A DNA stretch of 64,000 nt from Phylloscopus collybita (GCA_027886175.1 JAJNNQ010000024.1:1-64000); one strand, 5' to 3'. Shown: positions 1 through 12,165, numbered from the stretch's first letter. Translations and numbers: made by a program. Notes: generated by a model from the sequence alone, not told the origin.

Positions 1-3000
1 CCCTAACCCTAACCCTAACCCTAACCCTAACCCTAACCCTAACCCTAACCCTAACCCTAACCCTAACCCTAACCCTAACCCTAACCCTAACCCTAACCCT
101 AACCCTAACCCTAACCCTAACCCTAACCCTAACCCTAACCCTAACCTAACCCTAACCCTAACCCTAACCCTAACCCTAACCCTAACCCTAACCCTAACCT
201 ACCTAACCCTAACCCTAACCCTAACCCTAACCCTAACCCTAACCCTAACCCTAACCCTAACCCTAACCCTAACCCTAACCCTAACCCTAACCCTAACCCT
301 AACCCTAACCCTAACCCTAACCCTAACCCTAACCCTAACCCTAACCCTAACCCTAACCCTAACCCTAACCCTAACCTAACCCTAACCCTAACCCTAACCC
401 TAACCCTAACCCTAACCCTAACCCTAACCCTAACCCTAACCCTAACCCTAACCCTAACCCTAACCCTAACCCTAACCTAACCTAACCCTAACCCTAACCC
501 TAACCCTAACCCTAACCCTAACCCTAACCCTAACCCTAACCCTAACCCTAACCCTAACCCTAACCCTAACCCTAACCCTAACCCTAACCCTAACCTAACC
601 CTAACCCTAACCCTAACCCTAACCCTAACCCTAACCCTAACCCTAACCCTAACCCCTAACCCTAACCCTAACCCTAACCCTAACCCTAACCCTAACCCTA
701 ACCCTAACCCTAACCCTAACCCTAACCCTAACCCTAACCCTAACCCTAACCCTAACCCTAACCCTAACCTAACCCTAACCCTAACCCTAACCCTAACCCT
801 AACCCTAACCCTAACCCTAACCCTAACCCTAACCCTAACCCTAACCCTAACCCTAACCCTAACCTAACCCTAACCCTAACCCTAACCCTAACCCTAACCC
901 TAACCCTAACCCTAACCCTAACCCTAACCCTAACCCTAACCCTAACCCTAACCCTAACCCTAACCCTAACCCTAACCCTAACCCTAACCCTAACCCTAAC
1001 CCTAACCCTAACCCTAACCCTAACCCTAACCCTAACCCTAACCCTAACCCTAACCCTAACCCTAACCCTAACCCTAACCCTAACCCTAACCCTAACCCTA
1101 ACCCTAACCCTAACCCTAACCCTAACCCTAACCCTAACCCTAACCCTAACCCTAACCCTAACCCTAACCCTAACCTAACCCTAACCCTAACCCTAACCCT
1201 AACCCTAACCCTAACCCTAACCCTAACCCTAACCCTAACCCTAACCCTAACCCTAACCCTAACCCTAACCCTAACCCTAACCCTAACCCTAACCCTAACC
1301 CTAACCCTAACCCTAACCCTAACCCTAACCCTAACCCTAACCCTAACCCTAACCCTAACCCTAACCCTAACCCTAACCCTAACCCTAACCCTAACCCTAA
1401 CCCTAACCCTAACCCTAACCCTAACCCTAACCCTAACCCTAACCCTAACCCTAACCCTAACCCTAACCCTAACCCTAACCCTAACCCTAACCCTAACCCT
1501 AACCCTAACCCTAACCCTAACCCTAACCCTAACCCTAACCCTAACCCTAACCCTAACCCTAACCCTAACCCTAACCCTAACCCTAACCCTAACCCTAACC
1601 CTAACCCTAACCCTAACCCTAACCCTAACCCTAACCCTAACCCTAACCCTAACCCTAACCCTAACCCTAACCCTAACCCTAACCCTAACCCTAACCCTAA
1701 CCCTAACCCTAACCCTAACCCTAACCCTAACCCTAACCCTAACCCTAACCCTAACCCTAACCCTAACCCTAACCCTAACCCTAACCCTAACCCTAACCCT
1801 AACCCTAACCCTAACCCTAACCCTAACCCTAACCCTAACCCTAACCCTAACCCTAACCCTAACCCTAACCTAACCCTAACCCTAACCCTAACCCTAACCC
1901 TAACCCTAACCCTAACCCTAACCCTACTAACCCTAACCCTAACCCTAACCCTAACCCTAACCCTAACCCTAACCCTAACCCTAACCCTAACCCTAACCCT
2001 AACCCTAACCCTAACCCTAACCCTAACCCTAACCCTAACCCTAACCCTAACCCTAACCCTAACCCTAACCCTAACCCTAACCCTAACCCTAACCCTAACC
2101 CTAACCCTAACCCTAACCCTAACCCTAACCCTAACCCTAACCCTAACCCTAACCCTAACCCTAACCCTAACCCTAACCCTAACCCTAACCCTAACCCTAA
2201 CCCTAACCCTAACCCTAACCCTAACCCTAACCCTAACCCTAACCCTAACCCTAACCCTAACCCTAACCCTAACCCTAACCCTAACCCTAACCCTAACCCT
2301 AACCCTAACCCTAACCCTAACCCTAACCCTAACCCTAACCCTAACCCTAACCCTAACCCTAACCCTAACCCTAACCCTAACCCTAACCCTAACCCTAACC
2401 CTAACCCTAACCCTAACCCTAACCCTAACCCTAACCCTAACCCTAACCCTAACCCTAACCCTAACCCTAACCCTAACCCTAACCCTAACCCTAACCCTAA
2501 CCCTAACCCTAACCCTAACCCTAACCCTAACCCTAACCCTAACCCTAACCCTAACCCTAACCCTAACCCTAACCCTAACCCTAACCCTAACCCTAACCCT
2601 AACCCTAACCCTAACCCTAACCCTAACCCTAACCCTAACCCTAACCCTAACCCTAACCCTAACCCTAACCCTAACCCTAACCCTAACCCTAACCCTAACC
2701 CTAACCCTAACCCTAACCCTAACCCTAACCCTAACCCTAACCCTAACCCTAACCCTAACCCTAACCCTAACCCTAACCCTAACCCTAACCCTAACCCTAA
2801 CCCTAACCCTAACCCTAACCCTAACCCTAACCCTAACCCTAACCCTAACCCTAACCCTAACCCTAACCCTAACCCTAACCCTAACCCTAACCCTAACCCT
2901 AACCCTAACCCTAACCCTAACCCTAACCCTAACCCTAACCCTAACCCTAACCCTAACCCTAACCCTAACCCTAACCCTAACCCTAACCCTAACCCTAACC

Positions 3001-6000
3001 CTAACCCTAACCCTAACCCTAACCCTAACCCTAACCCTAACCCTAACCCTAACCCTAACCCTAACCCTAACCCTAACCCTAACCCTAACCCTAACCCTAA
3101 CCCTAACCCTAACCCTAACCCTAACCCTAACCCTAACCCTAACCCTAACCCTAACCCTAACCCTAACCCTAACCCTAACCCTAACCCTAACCCTAACCCT
3201 AACCCTAACCCTAACCCTAACCCTAACCCTAACCCTAACCCTAACCCTAACCCTAACCCTAACCCTAACCCTAACCCTAACCCTAACCCTAACCCTAACC
3301 CTAACCCTAACCCTAACCCTAACCCTAACCCTAACCCTAACCCTAACCCTAACCCTAACCCTAACCCTAACCCTAACCCTAACCCTAACCCTAACCCTAA
3401 CCCTAACCCTAACCCTAACCCTAACCCTAACCCTAACCCTAACCCTAACCCTAACCCTAACCCTAACCCTAACCCTAACCCTAACCCTAACCCTAACCCT
3501 AACCCTAACCCTAACCCTAACCCTAACCCTAACCCTAACCCTAACCCTAACCCTAACCCTAACCCTAACCCTAACCCTAACCCTAACCCTAACCCTAACC
3601 CTAACCCTAACCCTAACCCTAACCCTAACCCTAACCCTAACCCTAACCCTAACCCTAACCCTAACCCTAACCCTAACCCTAACCCTAACCCTAACCCTAA
3701 CCCTAACCCTAACCCTAACCCTAACCCTAACCCTAACCCTAACCCTAACCCTAACCCTAACCCTAACCCTAACCCTAACCCTAACCCTAACCCTAACCCT
3801 AACCCTAACCCTAACCCTAACCCTAACCCTAACCCTAACCCTAACCCTAACCCTAACCCTAACCCTAACCCTAACCCTAACCCTAACCCTAACCCTAACC
3901 CTAACCCTAACCCTAACCCTAACCCTAACCCTAACCCTAACCCTAACCCTAACCCTAACCCTAACCCTAACCCTAACCCTAACCCTAACCCTAACCCTAA
4001 CCCTAACCCTAACCCTAACCCTAACCCTAACCCTAACCCTAACCCTAACCCTAACCCTAACCCTAACCCTAACCCTAACCCTAACCCTAACCCTAACCCT
4101 AACCCTAACCCTAACCCTAACCCTAACCCTAACCCTAACCCTAACCCTAACCCTAACCCTAACCCTAACCCTAACCCTAACCCTAACCCTAACCCTAACC
4201 CTAACCCTAACCCTAACCCTAACCCTAACCCTAACCCTAACCCTAACCCTAACCCTAACCCTAACCCTAACCCTAACCCTAACCCTAACCCTAACCCTAA
4301 CCCTAACCCTAACCCTAACCCTAACCCTAACCCTAACCCTAACCCTAACCCTAACCCTAACCCTAACCCTAACCCTAACCCTAACCCTAACCCTAACCCT
4401 AACCCTAACCCTAACCCTAACCCTAACCCTAACCCTAACCCTAACCCTAACCCTAACCCTAACCCTAACCCTAACCCTAACCCTAACCCTAACCCTAACC
4501 CTAACCCTAACCCTAACCCTAACCCTAACCCTAACCCTAACCCTAACCCTAACCCTAACCCTAACCCTAACCCTAACCCTAACCCTAACCCTAACCCTAA
4601 CCCTAACCCTAACCCTAACCCTAACCCTAACCCTAACCCTAACCCTAACCCTAACCCTAACCCTAACCCTAACCCTAACCCTAACCCTAACCCTAACCCT
4701 AACCCTAACCCTAACCCTAACCCTAACCCTAACCCTAACCCTAACCCTAACCCTAACCCTAACCCTAACCCTAACCCTAACCCTAACCCTAACCCTAACC
4801 CTAACCCTAACCCTAACCCTAACCCTAACCCTAACCCTAACCCTAACCCTAACCCTAACCCTAACCCTAACCCTAACCCTAACCCTAACCCTAACCCTAA
4901 CCCTAACCCTAACCCTAACCCTAACCCTAACCCTAACCCTAACCCTAACCCTAACCCTAACCCTAACCCTAACCCTAACCCTAACCCTAACCCTAACCCT
5001 AACCCTAACCCTAACCCTAACCCTAACCCTAACCCTAACCCTAACCCTAACCCTAACCCTAACCCTAACCCTAACCCTAACCCTAACCCTAACCCTAACC
5101 CTAACCCTAACCCTAACCCTAACCCTAACCCTAACCCTAACCCTAACCCTAACCCTAACCCTAACCCTAACCCTAACCCTAACCCTAACCCTAACCCTAA
5201 CCCTAACCCTAACCCTAACCCTAACCCTAACCCTAACCCTAACCCTAACCCTAACCCTAACCCTAACCCTAACCCTAACCCTAACCCTAACCCTAACCCT
5301 AACCCTAACCCTAACCCTAACCCTAACCCTAACCCTAACCCTAACCCTAACCCTAACCCTAACCCTAACCCTAACCCTAACCCTAACCCTAACCCTAACC
5401 CTAACCCTAACCCTAACCCTAACCCTAACCCTAACCCTAACCCTAACCCTAACCCTAACCCTAACCCTAACCCTAACCCTAACCCTAACCCTAACCCTAA
5501 CCCTAACCCTAACCCTAACCCTAACCCTAACCCTAACCCTAACCCTAACCCTAACCCTAACCCTAACCCTAACCCTAACCCTAACCCTAACCCTAACCCT
5601 AACCCTAACCCTAACCCTAACCCTAACCCTAACCCTAACCCTAACCCTAACCCTAACCCTAACCCTAACCCTAACCCTAACCCTAACCCTAACCCTAACC
5701 CTAACCCTAACCCTAACCCTAACCCTAACCCTAACCCTAACCCTAACCCTAACCCTAACCCTAACCCTAACCCTAACCCTAACCCTAACCCTAACCCTAA
5801 CCCTAACCCTAACCCTAACCCTAACCCTAACCCTAACCCTAACCCTAACCCTAACCCTAACCCTAACCCTAACCCTAACCCTAACCCTAACCCTAACCCT
5901 AACCCTAACCCTAACCCTAACCCTAACCCTAACCCTAACCCTAACCCTAACCCTAACCCTAACCCTAACCCTAACCCTAACCCTAACCCTAACCCTAACC

Positions 6001-7026
6001 CTAACCCTAACCCTAACCCTAACCCTAACCCTAACCCTAACCCTAACCCTAACCCTAACCCTAACCCTAACCCTAACCCTAACCCTAACCCTAACCCTAA
6101 CCCTAACCCTAACCCTAACCCTAACCCTAACCCTAACCCTAACCCTAACCCTAACCCTAACCCTAACCCTAACCCTAACCCTAACCCTAACCCTAACCCT
6201 AACCCTAACCCTAACCCTAACCCTAACCCTAACCCTAACCCTAACCCTAACCCTAACCCTAACCCTAACCCTAACCCTAACCCTAACCCTAACCCTAACC
6301 CTAACCCTAACCCTAACCCTAACCCTAACCCTAACCCTAACCCTAACCCTAACCCTAACCCTAACCCTAACCCTAACCCTAACCCTAACCCTAACCCTAA
6401 CCCTAACCCTAACCCTAACCCTAACCCTAACCCTAACCCTAACCCTAACCCTAACCCTAACCCTAACCCTAACCCTAACCCTAACCCTAACCCTAACCCT
6501 AACCCTAACCCTAACCCTAACCCTAACCCTAACCCTAACCCTAACCCTAACCCTAACCCTAACCCTAACCCTAACCCTAACCCTAACCCTAACCCTAACC
6601 CTAACCCTAACCCTAACCCTAACCCTAACCCTAACCCTAACCCTAACCCTAACCCTAACCCTAACCCTAACCCTAACCCTAACCCTAACCCTAACCCTAA
6701 CCCTAACCCTAACCCTAACCCTAACCCTAACCCTAACCCTAACCCTAACCCTAACCCTAACCCTAACCCTAACCCTAACCCTAACCCTAACCCTAACCCT
6801 AACCCTAACCCTAACCCTAACCCTAACCCTAACCCTAACCCTAACCCTAACCCTAACCCTAACCCTAACCCTAACCCTAACCCTAACCCTAACCCTAACC
6901 CTAACCCTAACCCTAACCCTAACCCTAACCCTAACCCTAACCCTAACCCTAACCCTAACCCTAACCCTAACCCTAACCCTAACCCTAACCCTAACCCTAA
7001 CCCTAACCCTAACCCTAACCCTAACC
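1..7026. repeat. Terminal telomere repeat (CCCTAA)n
   Basis: About 1,170 copies of the vertebrate hexamer run from the first base. The C-rich strand reads 5' to 3' inward from the left edge, which is the orientation of a real chromosome end. Irregular units (dropped or extra bases near 145, 198, 375, 475, 595, 652, 768, 864, 1174, 1869 and 1926) are all in the first 1.93 kb. The remaining 5.1 kb looks uninterrupted. Confidence 0.99.
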
Positions 7027-7430
7027 CTAGAACCCTAACCCTAGAACCCTAACCCTAACCCTAACCCTAACCCTAACCCTAACCCTAACCCTAGAACCCT
7101 AACCCTAGAACCCTAACCCTAACCCTAACCCTAACCCTAACCCTAACCCTAACCCTAACCCTAACCCTAGAACCCTAACCCTAACCCTAACCCTAACCCT
7201 AACCCTAACCCTAACCCTAACCCTAACCCTAACCCTAACCCTAACCCTAACCCTAACCCTAACCCTAACCCTAAAACCTAACCCTAAAACCTAACCCTAA
7301 AACCTAACCCTAAAACCTAACCCTAAAACCTAACCCTAAAACCTAACCCTAAAACCTAACCCTAAAACCTAACCCTAAAACCTAACCCTAAAACCTAACC
7401 GTAACCCTAAAACGTAACCCTAACCCTAGC
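7027..7430. repeat. Proximal variant telomere repeats
   Basis: The hexamer gives way first to CCCTAGAA variants (7027-7180), then to a short clean run. About a dozen units of a 13-bp variant, CCTAACCCTAAAA, follow at about 7270-7400. It ends in single diverged copies near 7400-7430. Such variants mark the inner boundary of vertebrate telomeres, where telomerase no longer resets the sequence. Confidence 0.95.
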
Positions 7431-7660
7431 ACCACCCCCTTTGTAACCCTAACCAATGGGGGTTGGGGGGTGGTGCTAGGGGTCTGGCCAATCAGGGGAG
7501 GGGGGTGGTGCTAGGGGTCTGGCCAATTAGGGGTAGGGGGTGTGTTTGGGGAGGGGCTAATTAGGGCTGGGGGTGTGGTTGGGGAGGGGGTGTGTTTGGG
7601 GGCGGTGCTGGGGGACTGGCTAATTAGTGCAGGGGGCGTGGTGTTCTGCATACTAATTAG
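7431..7660. repeat. G-rich subtelomeric junction DNA
   Basis: The plus strand is very G-rich, with short direct repeats built on GGTGCTAGGGGTCTGGCCAAT (copies near 7470 and 7510, then looser GGGGAGGGGCTAATTAGGG forms). Several runs of four or more G are close enough for G-quadruplexes. CCAAT and ATTAG motifs recur. I see no ORF. A promoter for telomere transcripts could lie here, but nothing shows it directly. Confidence 0.75.
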
Positions 7661-7770
7661 GGGGGTGTGTATATAGGGTGTATATATGTAGTGTATATAG
7701 GGTATATATATGTACTATATAGTATATATACTGTATATATACTATATATAAAAAGACTAAAAATATAAAG
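7661..7770. repeat. TA-rich tract with TATATA repeats
   Basis: Short irregular repeats of GTATATAG/TATATATG make up an AT-rich segment between the G-rich junction and the inverted repeat. It may unwind easily. TATA-like matches are so dense that none can be singled out as a promoter element. Confidence 0.7.
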
Positions 7771-7776
7771 TCCGGT

Positions 7777-7884
7777 GCAGCAGTAGGGGTTTTCACGCGA
7801 CCGGGGAGTAGATATTTTTATTTAAATAGTTAAAGTTTTTTTTTAATATTTACTCCCCGGTCGCCTGAAAAGCCCTACTGCTGC
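7777..7884. repeat. Inverted repeat, 40-bp arms with AT-rich loop
   Basis: The left arm (7777-7816) and right arm (7845-7884) are reverse complements with three mismatches, around a 28-bp loop of A and T runs. Each arm holds GCAGCAGTAGGG and CGACCGGGGAGTA, which are GC-rich compared with the loop. It could be a cruciform/hairpin former, a palindromic junction from end fusion, or the remnant of a small inverted-repeat transposon. No terminal target duplication is evident. Confidence 0.85.
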
Positions 7885-7889
7885 TTTAA

Positions 7890-9104
7890 AGTTAGAAATA
7901 GAAATAGAGAGAAAAAGAAGAAAGAGGAAGAGAAATAAAGTTAGAGTGAAAGAGAGCGAAAGAGAGACAAAGAGAAGTAGAGTGAAAGAGAGCGAAAGAG
8001 AGACAAAGAGAAGTAGAGTGAAAGAGAGCGAAAGAGAGACAAAGAGAAGTAGAGTGAAAGAGAGCGAAAGAGAGACAAAGAGAAGTAGAGTGAAAGAGAG
8101 CGAAAGAGAGACAAAGAGAAGTAGAGTGAAAGAGAGCGAAAGAGAGACAAAGAGAAGTAGAGTGAAAGAGAGCGAAAGAGAGACAAAGAGAAGTAGAGTG
8201 AAAGAGAGCGAAAGAGAGACAAAGAGAAGTAGAGTGAAAGAGAGCGAAAGAGAGACAAAGAGAAGTAGAGTGAAAGAGAGCGAAAGAGAGACAAAGAGAA
8301 GTAGAGTGAAAGAGAGCGAAAGAGAGACAAAGAGAAGTAGAGTGAAAGAGAGCGAAAGAGAGACAAAGAGAAGTAGAGTGAAAGAGAGCGAAAGAGAGAC
8401 AAAGAGAAGTAGAGTGAAAGAGAGCGAAAGAGAGACAAAGAGAAGTAGAGTGAAAGAGAGCGAAAGAGAGACAAAGAGAAGTAGAGTGAAAGAGAGCGAA
8501 AGAGAGACAAAGAGAAGTAGAGTGAAAGAGAGCGAAAGAGAGACAAAGAGAAGTAGAGTGAAAGAGAGCGAAAGAGAGACAAAGAGAAGTAGAGTGAAAG
8601 AGAGCGAAAGAGAGACAAAGAGAAGTAGAGTGAAAGAGAGCGAAAGAGAGACAAAGAGAAGTAGAGTGAAAGAGAGCGAAAGAGAGACAAAGAGAAGTAG
8701 AGTGAAAGAGAGCGAAAGAGAGACAAAGAGAAGTAGAGTGAAAGAGAGCAAAAGAGAGACAAAGAGAAGTAGAGTGAAAGAGAGCAAAAGAGAGACAAAG
8801 AGAAGTAGAGTGAAAGAGAGCAAAAGAGAGACAAAGAGAAGTAGAGTGAAAGAGAGCAAAAGAGAGACAAAGAGAAGTAGAGTGAAAGAGAGCAAAAGAG
8901 AGACAAAGAGAAGTAGAGTGAAAGAGAGCAAAAGAGAGACAAAGAGAAGTAGAGTGAAAGAGAGCAAAAGAGAGACAAAGAGAAGTAGAGTGAAAGAGAG
9001 CAAAAGAGAGACAAAGAGAAGTAGAGTGAAAGAGAGCAAAAGAGAGACAAAGAGAAGTAGAGTGAAAGAGAGCAAAAGAGAGTCAAAGAGAAGTAGAGTG
9101 AAAG
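7890..9104. repeat. 36-bp purine-rich satellite (GA strand)
   Basis: Tandem 36-bp units contain GTGAAAGAGAGCGAAAGAG followed by AGACAAAGAGAAGTAGA. Copies up to about 8745 read AGCGAAAG. Later copies all read AGCAAAAG, so two subfamilies lie in blocks rather than mixed. Because 36 is divisible by three, long open frames appear in several frames on both strands. Their products are pure repeats and I do not consider them genes. The first 50 bp (7890-7945) is a degenerate lead-in. Confidence 0.95.
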
Positions 9105-9358
9105 AGAGCAAAAGAGAGACAGAGTCAAAGAGAAGTAGAGTGAAAGAGAGCAAAAGAGAGACAGAGTCAAAGAGAAGTAGAGTGAAAGAGAGCAAAAGAG
9201 AGACAGAGTCAAAGAGAAGTAGAGTGAAAGAGAGCAAAAGAGAGACAGAGTCAAAGAGAAGTAGAGTGAAAGAGAGCAAAAGAGAGACAGAGTCAAAGAG
9301 AAGTAGAGTGAAAGAGAGCAAAAGAGAGACAGAGTCAAAGAGAAGTAAAGTGAAATAG
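9105..9358. repeat. 42-bp derivative of the 36-bp satellite
   Basis: Six copies carry a 6-bp gain, so AGAGACAAAG becomes AGAGACAGAGTCAAAG. The copy just before the block already has the intermediate AGAGTCAAAG. The block therefore records a stepwise change at the edge of the 36-bp array. Confidence 0.9.
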
Positions 9359-10038
9359 AGTCAAAGACAGTCAAAGACAGTCAAAGACAGTCAAAGACAG
9401 TCAAAGACAGTCAAAGACAGTCAAAGACAGTCAAAGACAGTCAAAGACAGTCAAAGACAGTCAAAGACAGTCAAAGACAGTCAAAGACAGTCAAAGACAG
9501 TCAAAGACAGTCAAAGACAGTCAAAGACAGTCAAAGACAGTCAAAGACAGTCAAAGACAGTCAAAGACAGTCAAAGACAGTCAAAGACAGTCAAAGACAG
9601 TCAAAGACAGTCAAAGACAGTCAAAGACAGTCAAAGACAGTCAAAGACAGTCAAAGACAGTCAAAGACAGTCAAAGACAGTCAAAGACAGTCAAAGACAG
9701 TCAAAGACAGTCAAAGACAGTCAAAGACAGTCAAAGACAGTCAAAGACAGTCAAAGACAGTCAAAGACAGTCAAAGACAGTCAAAGACAGTCAAAGACAG
9801 TCAAAGACAGTCAAAGACAGTCAAAGACAGTCAAAGACAGTCAAAGACAGTCAAAGACAGTCAAAGACAGTCAAAGACAGTCAAAGACAGTCAAAGACAG
9901 TCAAAGACAGTCAAAGACAGTCAAAGACAGTCAAAGACAGTCAAAGACAGTCAAAGACAGTCAAAGACAGTCAAAGACAGTCAAAGACAGTCAAAGACAG
10001 TCAAAGACAGTCAAAGACAGTCAAAGACAGTCAAAGAC
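9359..10038. repeat. 10-bp satellite (TCAAAGACAG)n
   Basis: About 68 near-perfect copies of TCAAAGACAG. The unit matches the AGTCAAAG segment that first appears in the neighbouring 42-bp copies, so this array was probably seeded from them. There is no coding potential. Confidence 0.97.
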
Positions 10039-10390
10039 AAATAGACTGACATACAAAGAGAGAGAACTAGAATGAAAGAGAAATAGAGAGAAATAGAGTT
10101 AGAATGAAAGGGAAATGAAGAGAAATACAGTGAAAAGAAATATAGTGAAATAGAGTGATAAACAAATAGACAGAAATAGAGTTAGAGTGAAATTGACAGA
10201 TTTAGAGTGAAATACACAGGAGACTGAGAGTGAAACAGACAAACTTACCTGAAACAGAGTGAAATAGACATAAGCTTAGAAGGAGAGAGACATAACTAGA
10301 AACAGCCAGAAACAGAACCACAGAGTTAGACATAGAGACAGACAGAAATAAAGTGAGAGGGAAAGCAAGAAAGAGAGTGAACAAAAATAA
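10039..10390. repeat. Degenerate GA-rich satellite tail
   Basis: Diverged units such as GAAATAGAGTTAGAATGAAAG continue the purine-rich theme without a fixed period. It looks like the older, unhomogenised flank of the satellite block. No gene is seen. Confidence 0.8.
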
Positions 10391-10800
10391 CTCGACACCA
10401 AATAAAGACAGGAGCCAATGGGGGCGGGGGAGAGGGGTGTATCTTTATTAAGGTGATTAGGGGATCAATTTTTATTGAATGAAAATTTTTATTTACACAT
10501 CAGCAATATACAGGGAAACAAAGTACACAAATGCAATTGCAAATGCAACCTATACATATACACTGATACAACTCCAACTAACATATAGAGCAATACATGG
10601 AAATTCAGCAGTAAATGCAAATACAGAACAATACAAGCCAGATACATATTGACACAACAGAACCATTTTTCTACTTCTGAAGTGTTCATTACAACTTGTT
10701 TTATTCTTAGAAGAAACCCAAAAAAGAGCAGCACACACAAAACATAGCAGTCATCCACAACACACACCTCCATCAGCTAACACACAAACTCACCTTCCCT
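10391..10800. other. Single-copy spacer, no recognisable gene
   Basis: Non-repetitive DNA between the GA satellites and the 349-bp repeats. A 94-codon minus-strand open frame (10489-10773) encodes a hydrophobic, composition-driven product that I cannot relate to any family. The stretch is better read as the possible 3' untranslated end of a minus-strand transcript. Confidence 0.5.
10444..10493 (-). promoter_or_regulatory. Cluster of three AATAAA poly(A) signals, minus strand
   Basis: Three AATAAA hexamers read on the minus strand, at 10488-10493, 10471-10476 and 10444-10449. All the exon-like structures at 14-20 kb point this way, so this is a plausible 3' end for a minus-strand transcript. 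The link is inference, because AATAAA also occurs by chance in AT-rich DNA. Confidence 0.4.
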
Positions 10801-10802
10801 CT

Positions 10803-12165
10803 CATCTCAACCACCCTGCTAACCCCCAGCGATCGGCACGCATTCGCGGCGCTCCTCGGGAACGGGGTTCCCGGGAGCCTGAAAAAAAATCGTCCTGCCT
10901 GACGAAAACCCCGGTCCCCGGACGGTCCGCACCCAAACTTTGGCGATGAACGTCGCCTCGCAGACCGGCCGGGACCGAGGAAAAAAAAACCCAGCCGGGG
11001 GGAAAAAAAAAAAAACCCCCCGGCTGGGGATTTTTTATTCTAAGTTTAAAAATGAGTTGAAAAACCTGAAAGGTAAAAGGCATACACACAGGGTTAGCAA
11101 CAGTCAACACACACACTTCCTTAAGCTTACACTCAAACCCACCCACACTCGCATCTCAACCGCCCTGCTAACCCCCAGCCGTCGGCACGCATTCGCGGCG
11201 CTCCTCAGGAACGGGGTTCCCGGGAGCCTCAAAAAAAATCGTCCTGCCTGACGAAAACCCCGGTCCCAAGACGGTCCGCACCCAAACTTTGGCGATGAAC
11301 GTCGCCTCGCAGACCGGCCGGGACCGAGGAAAAAAAAACCCAGCCGGGGGGAAAAAAAAAAAAACCCCCCGGCTGGGGATTTTTTATTCTAAGTTTAAAA
11401 ATGAGTTGAAAAACCTGAAAGGCAAAAGGCATACACACAGGGTTAGCAACAGTCAACACACACACTTCCTTAAGCTTACACTCAAACCCACCCACACTCG
11501 CATCTCAACCGCCCTGCTAACCCCCAGCCGTCGGCACGCATTCGCGGCGCTCCTCGGGAACGGGGTTCCCGGGAGCCTCAAAAAAAATCGTCCTGCCTGA
11601 CGAAAACCCCGGTCCCAAGACGGTCCGCACCCAAACTTTGGCGATGAACGTCGCCTCGCAGACCGGCCGGGACCGAGGAAAAAAAAACCCAGCCGGGGGG
11701 AAAAAAAAAAAAAACCCCCCGGCTGGGGATTTTTTATTCTAAGTTTAAAAATGAGTTGAAAAACCTGAAAGGCAAAAGACATACACACAGGGTTAGCAAC
11801 AGTCAACACACACACTTCCTTAAGCTTACACTCAAACCCACCCACACTCGCATCTCAACCGCCCTGCTAACCCCCAGCCGTCGGCACGCATTCGCAGCGC
11901 TCCTCGGGAACGGGGTTCCCGGGAGCCTCAAAAAAAATCGTCCTGCCTGACGAAAACCCCGGTCCCAAGACGGTCCGCACCCAAACTTTGGCGATGAACG
12001 TCGCCTCGCAGACCGGCCGGGACCGAGGAAAAAAAAACCCAGCCGGGGGGAAAAAAAAAAAACCCCCCCGGCTGGGGATTTTTTATTCTAAGTTTAAAAA
12101 TGAGTTGAAAAACCTGAAAGGCAAAAGACATACACACAGGGTTAGCACCAGTCAGCGCACACACA
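10803..12165. repeat. Four tandem 349/350-bp hairpin-rich units
   Basis: Copies begin at the same CATCTCAACC motif at 10803, 11152, 11501 and 11851. Each unit is CpG-rich and carries three inverted repeats: GGGAAC/GTTCCC with a GGG loop (10858-10872 in copy 1), GGCGA/TCGCC, and CCCAGCCGGGGGG/CCCCCCGGCTGGG around an A-run of about 13 (10990-11028 in copy 1). The last is extended by an outer A-run/T-run pair. The copies differ at few sites. Open frames crossing the units on both strands appear incidental. Confidence 0.93.

Noticed and set aside
7843..9374. Open frames of 470-492 codons on both strands
   Set aside because: They are translations of the 36/42-bp satellite, whose period is divisible by three. 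Products are pure repeats in several frames at once.
11016..11040. Rho-independent terminator-like hairpin followed by T-run
   Set aside because: It resembles a bacterial terminator, but the window is vertebrate nuclear DNA and the structure is part of a tandem repeat.
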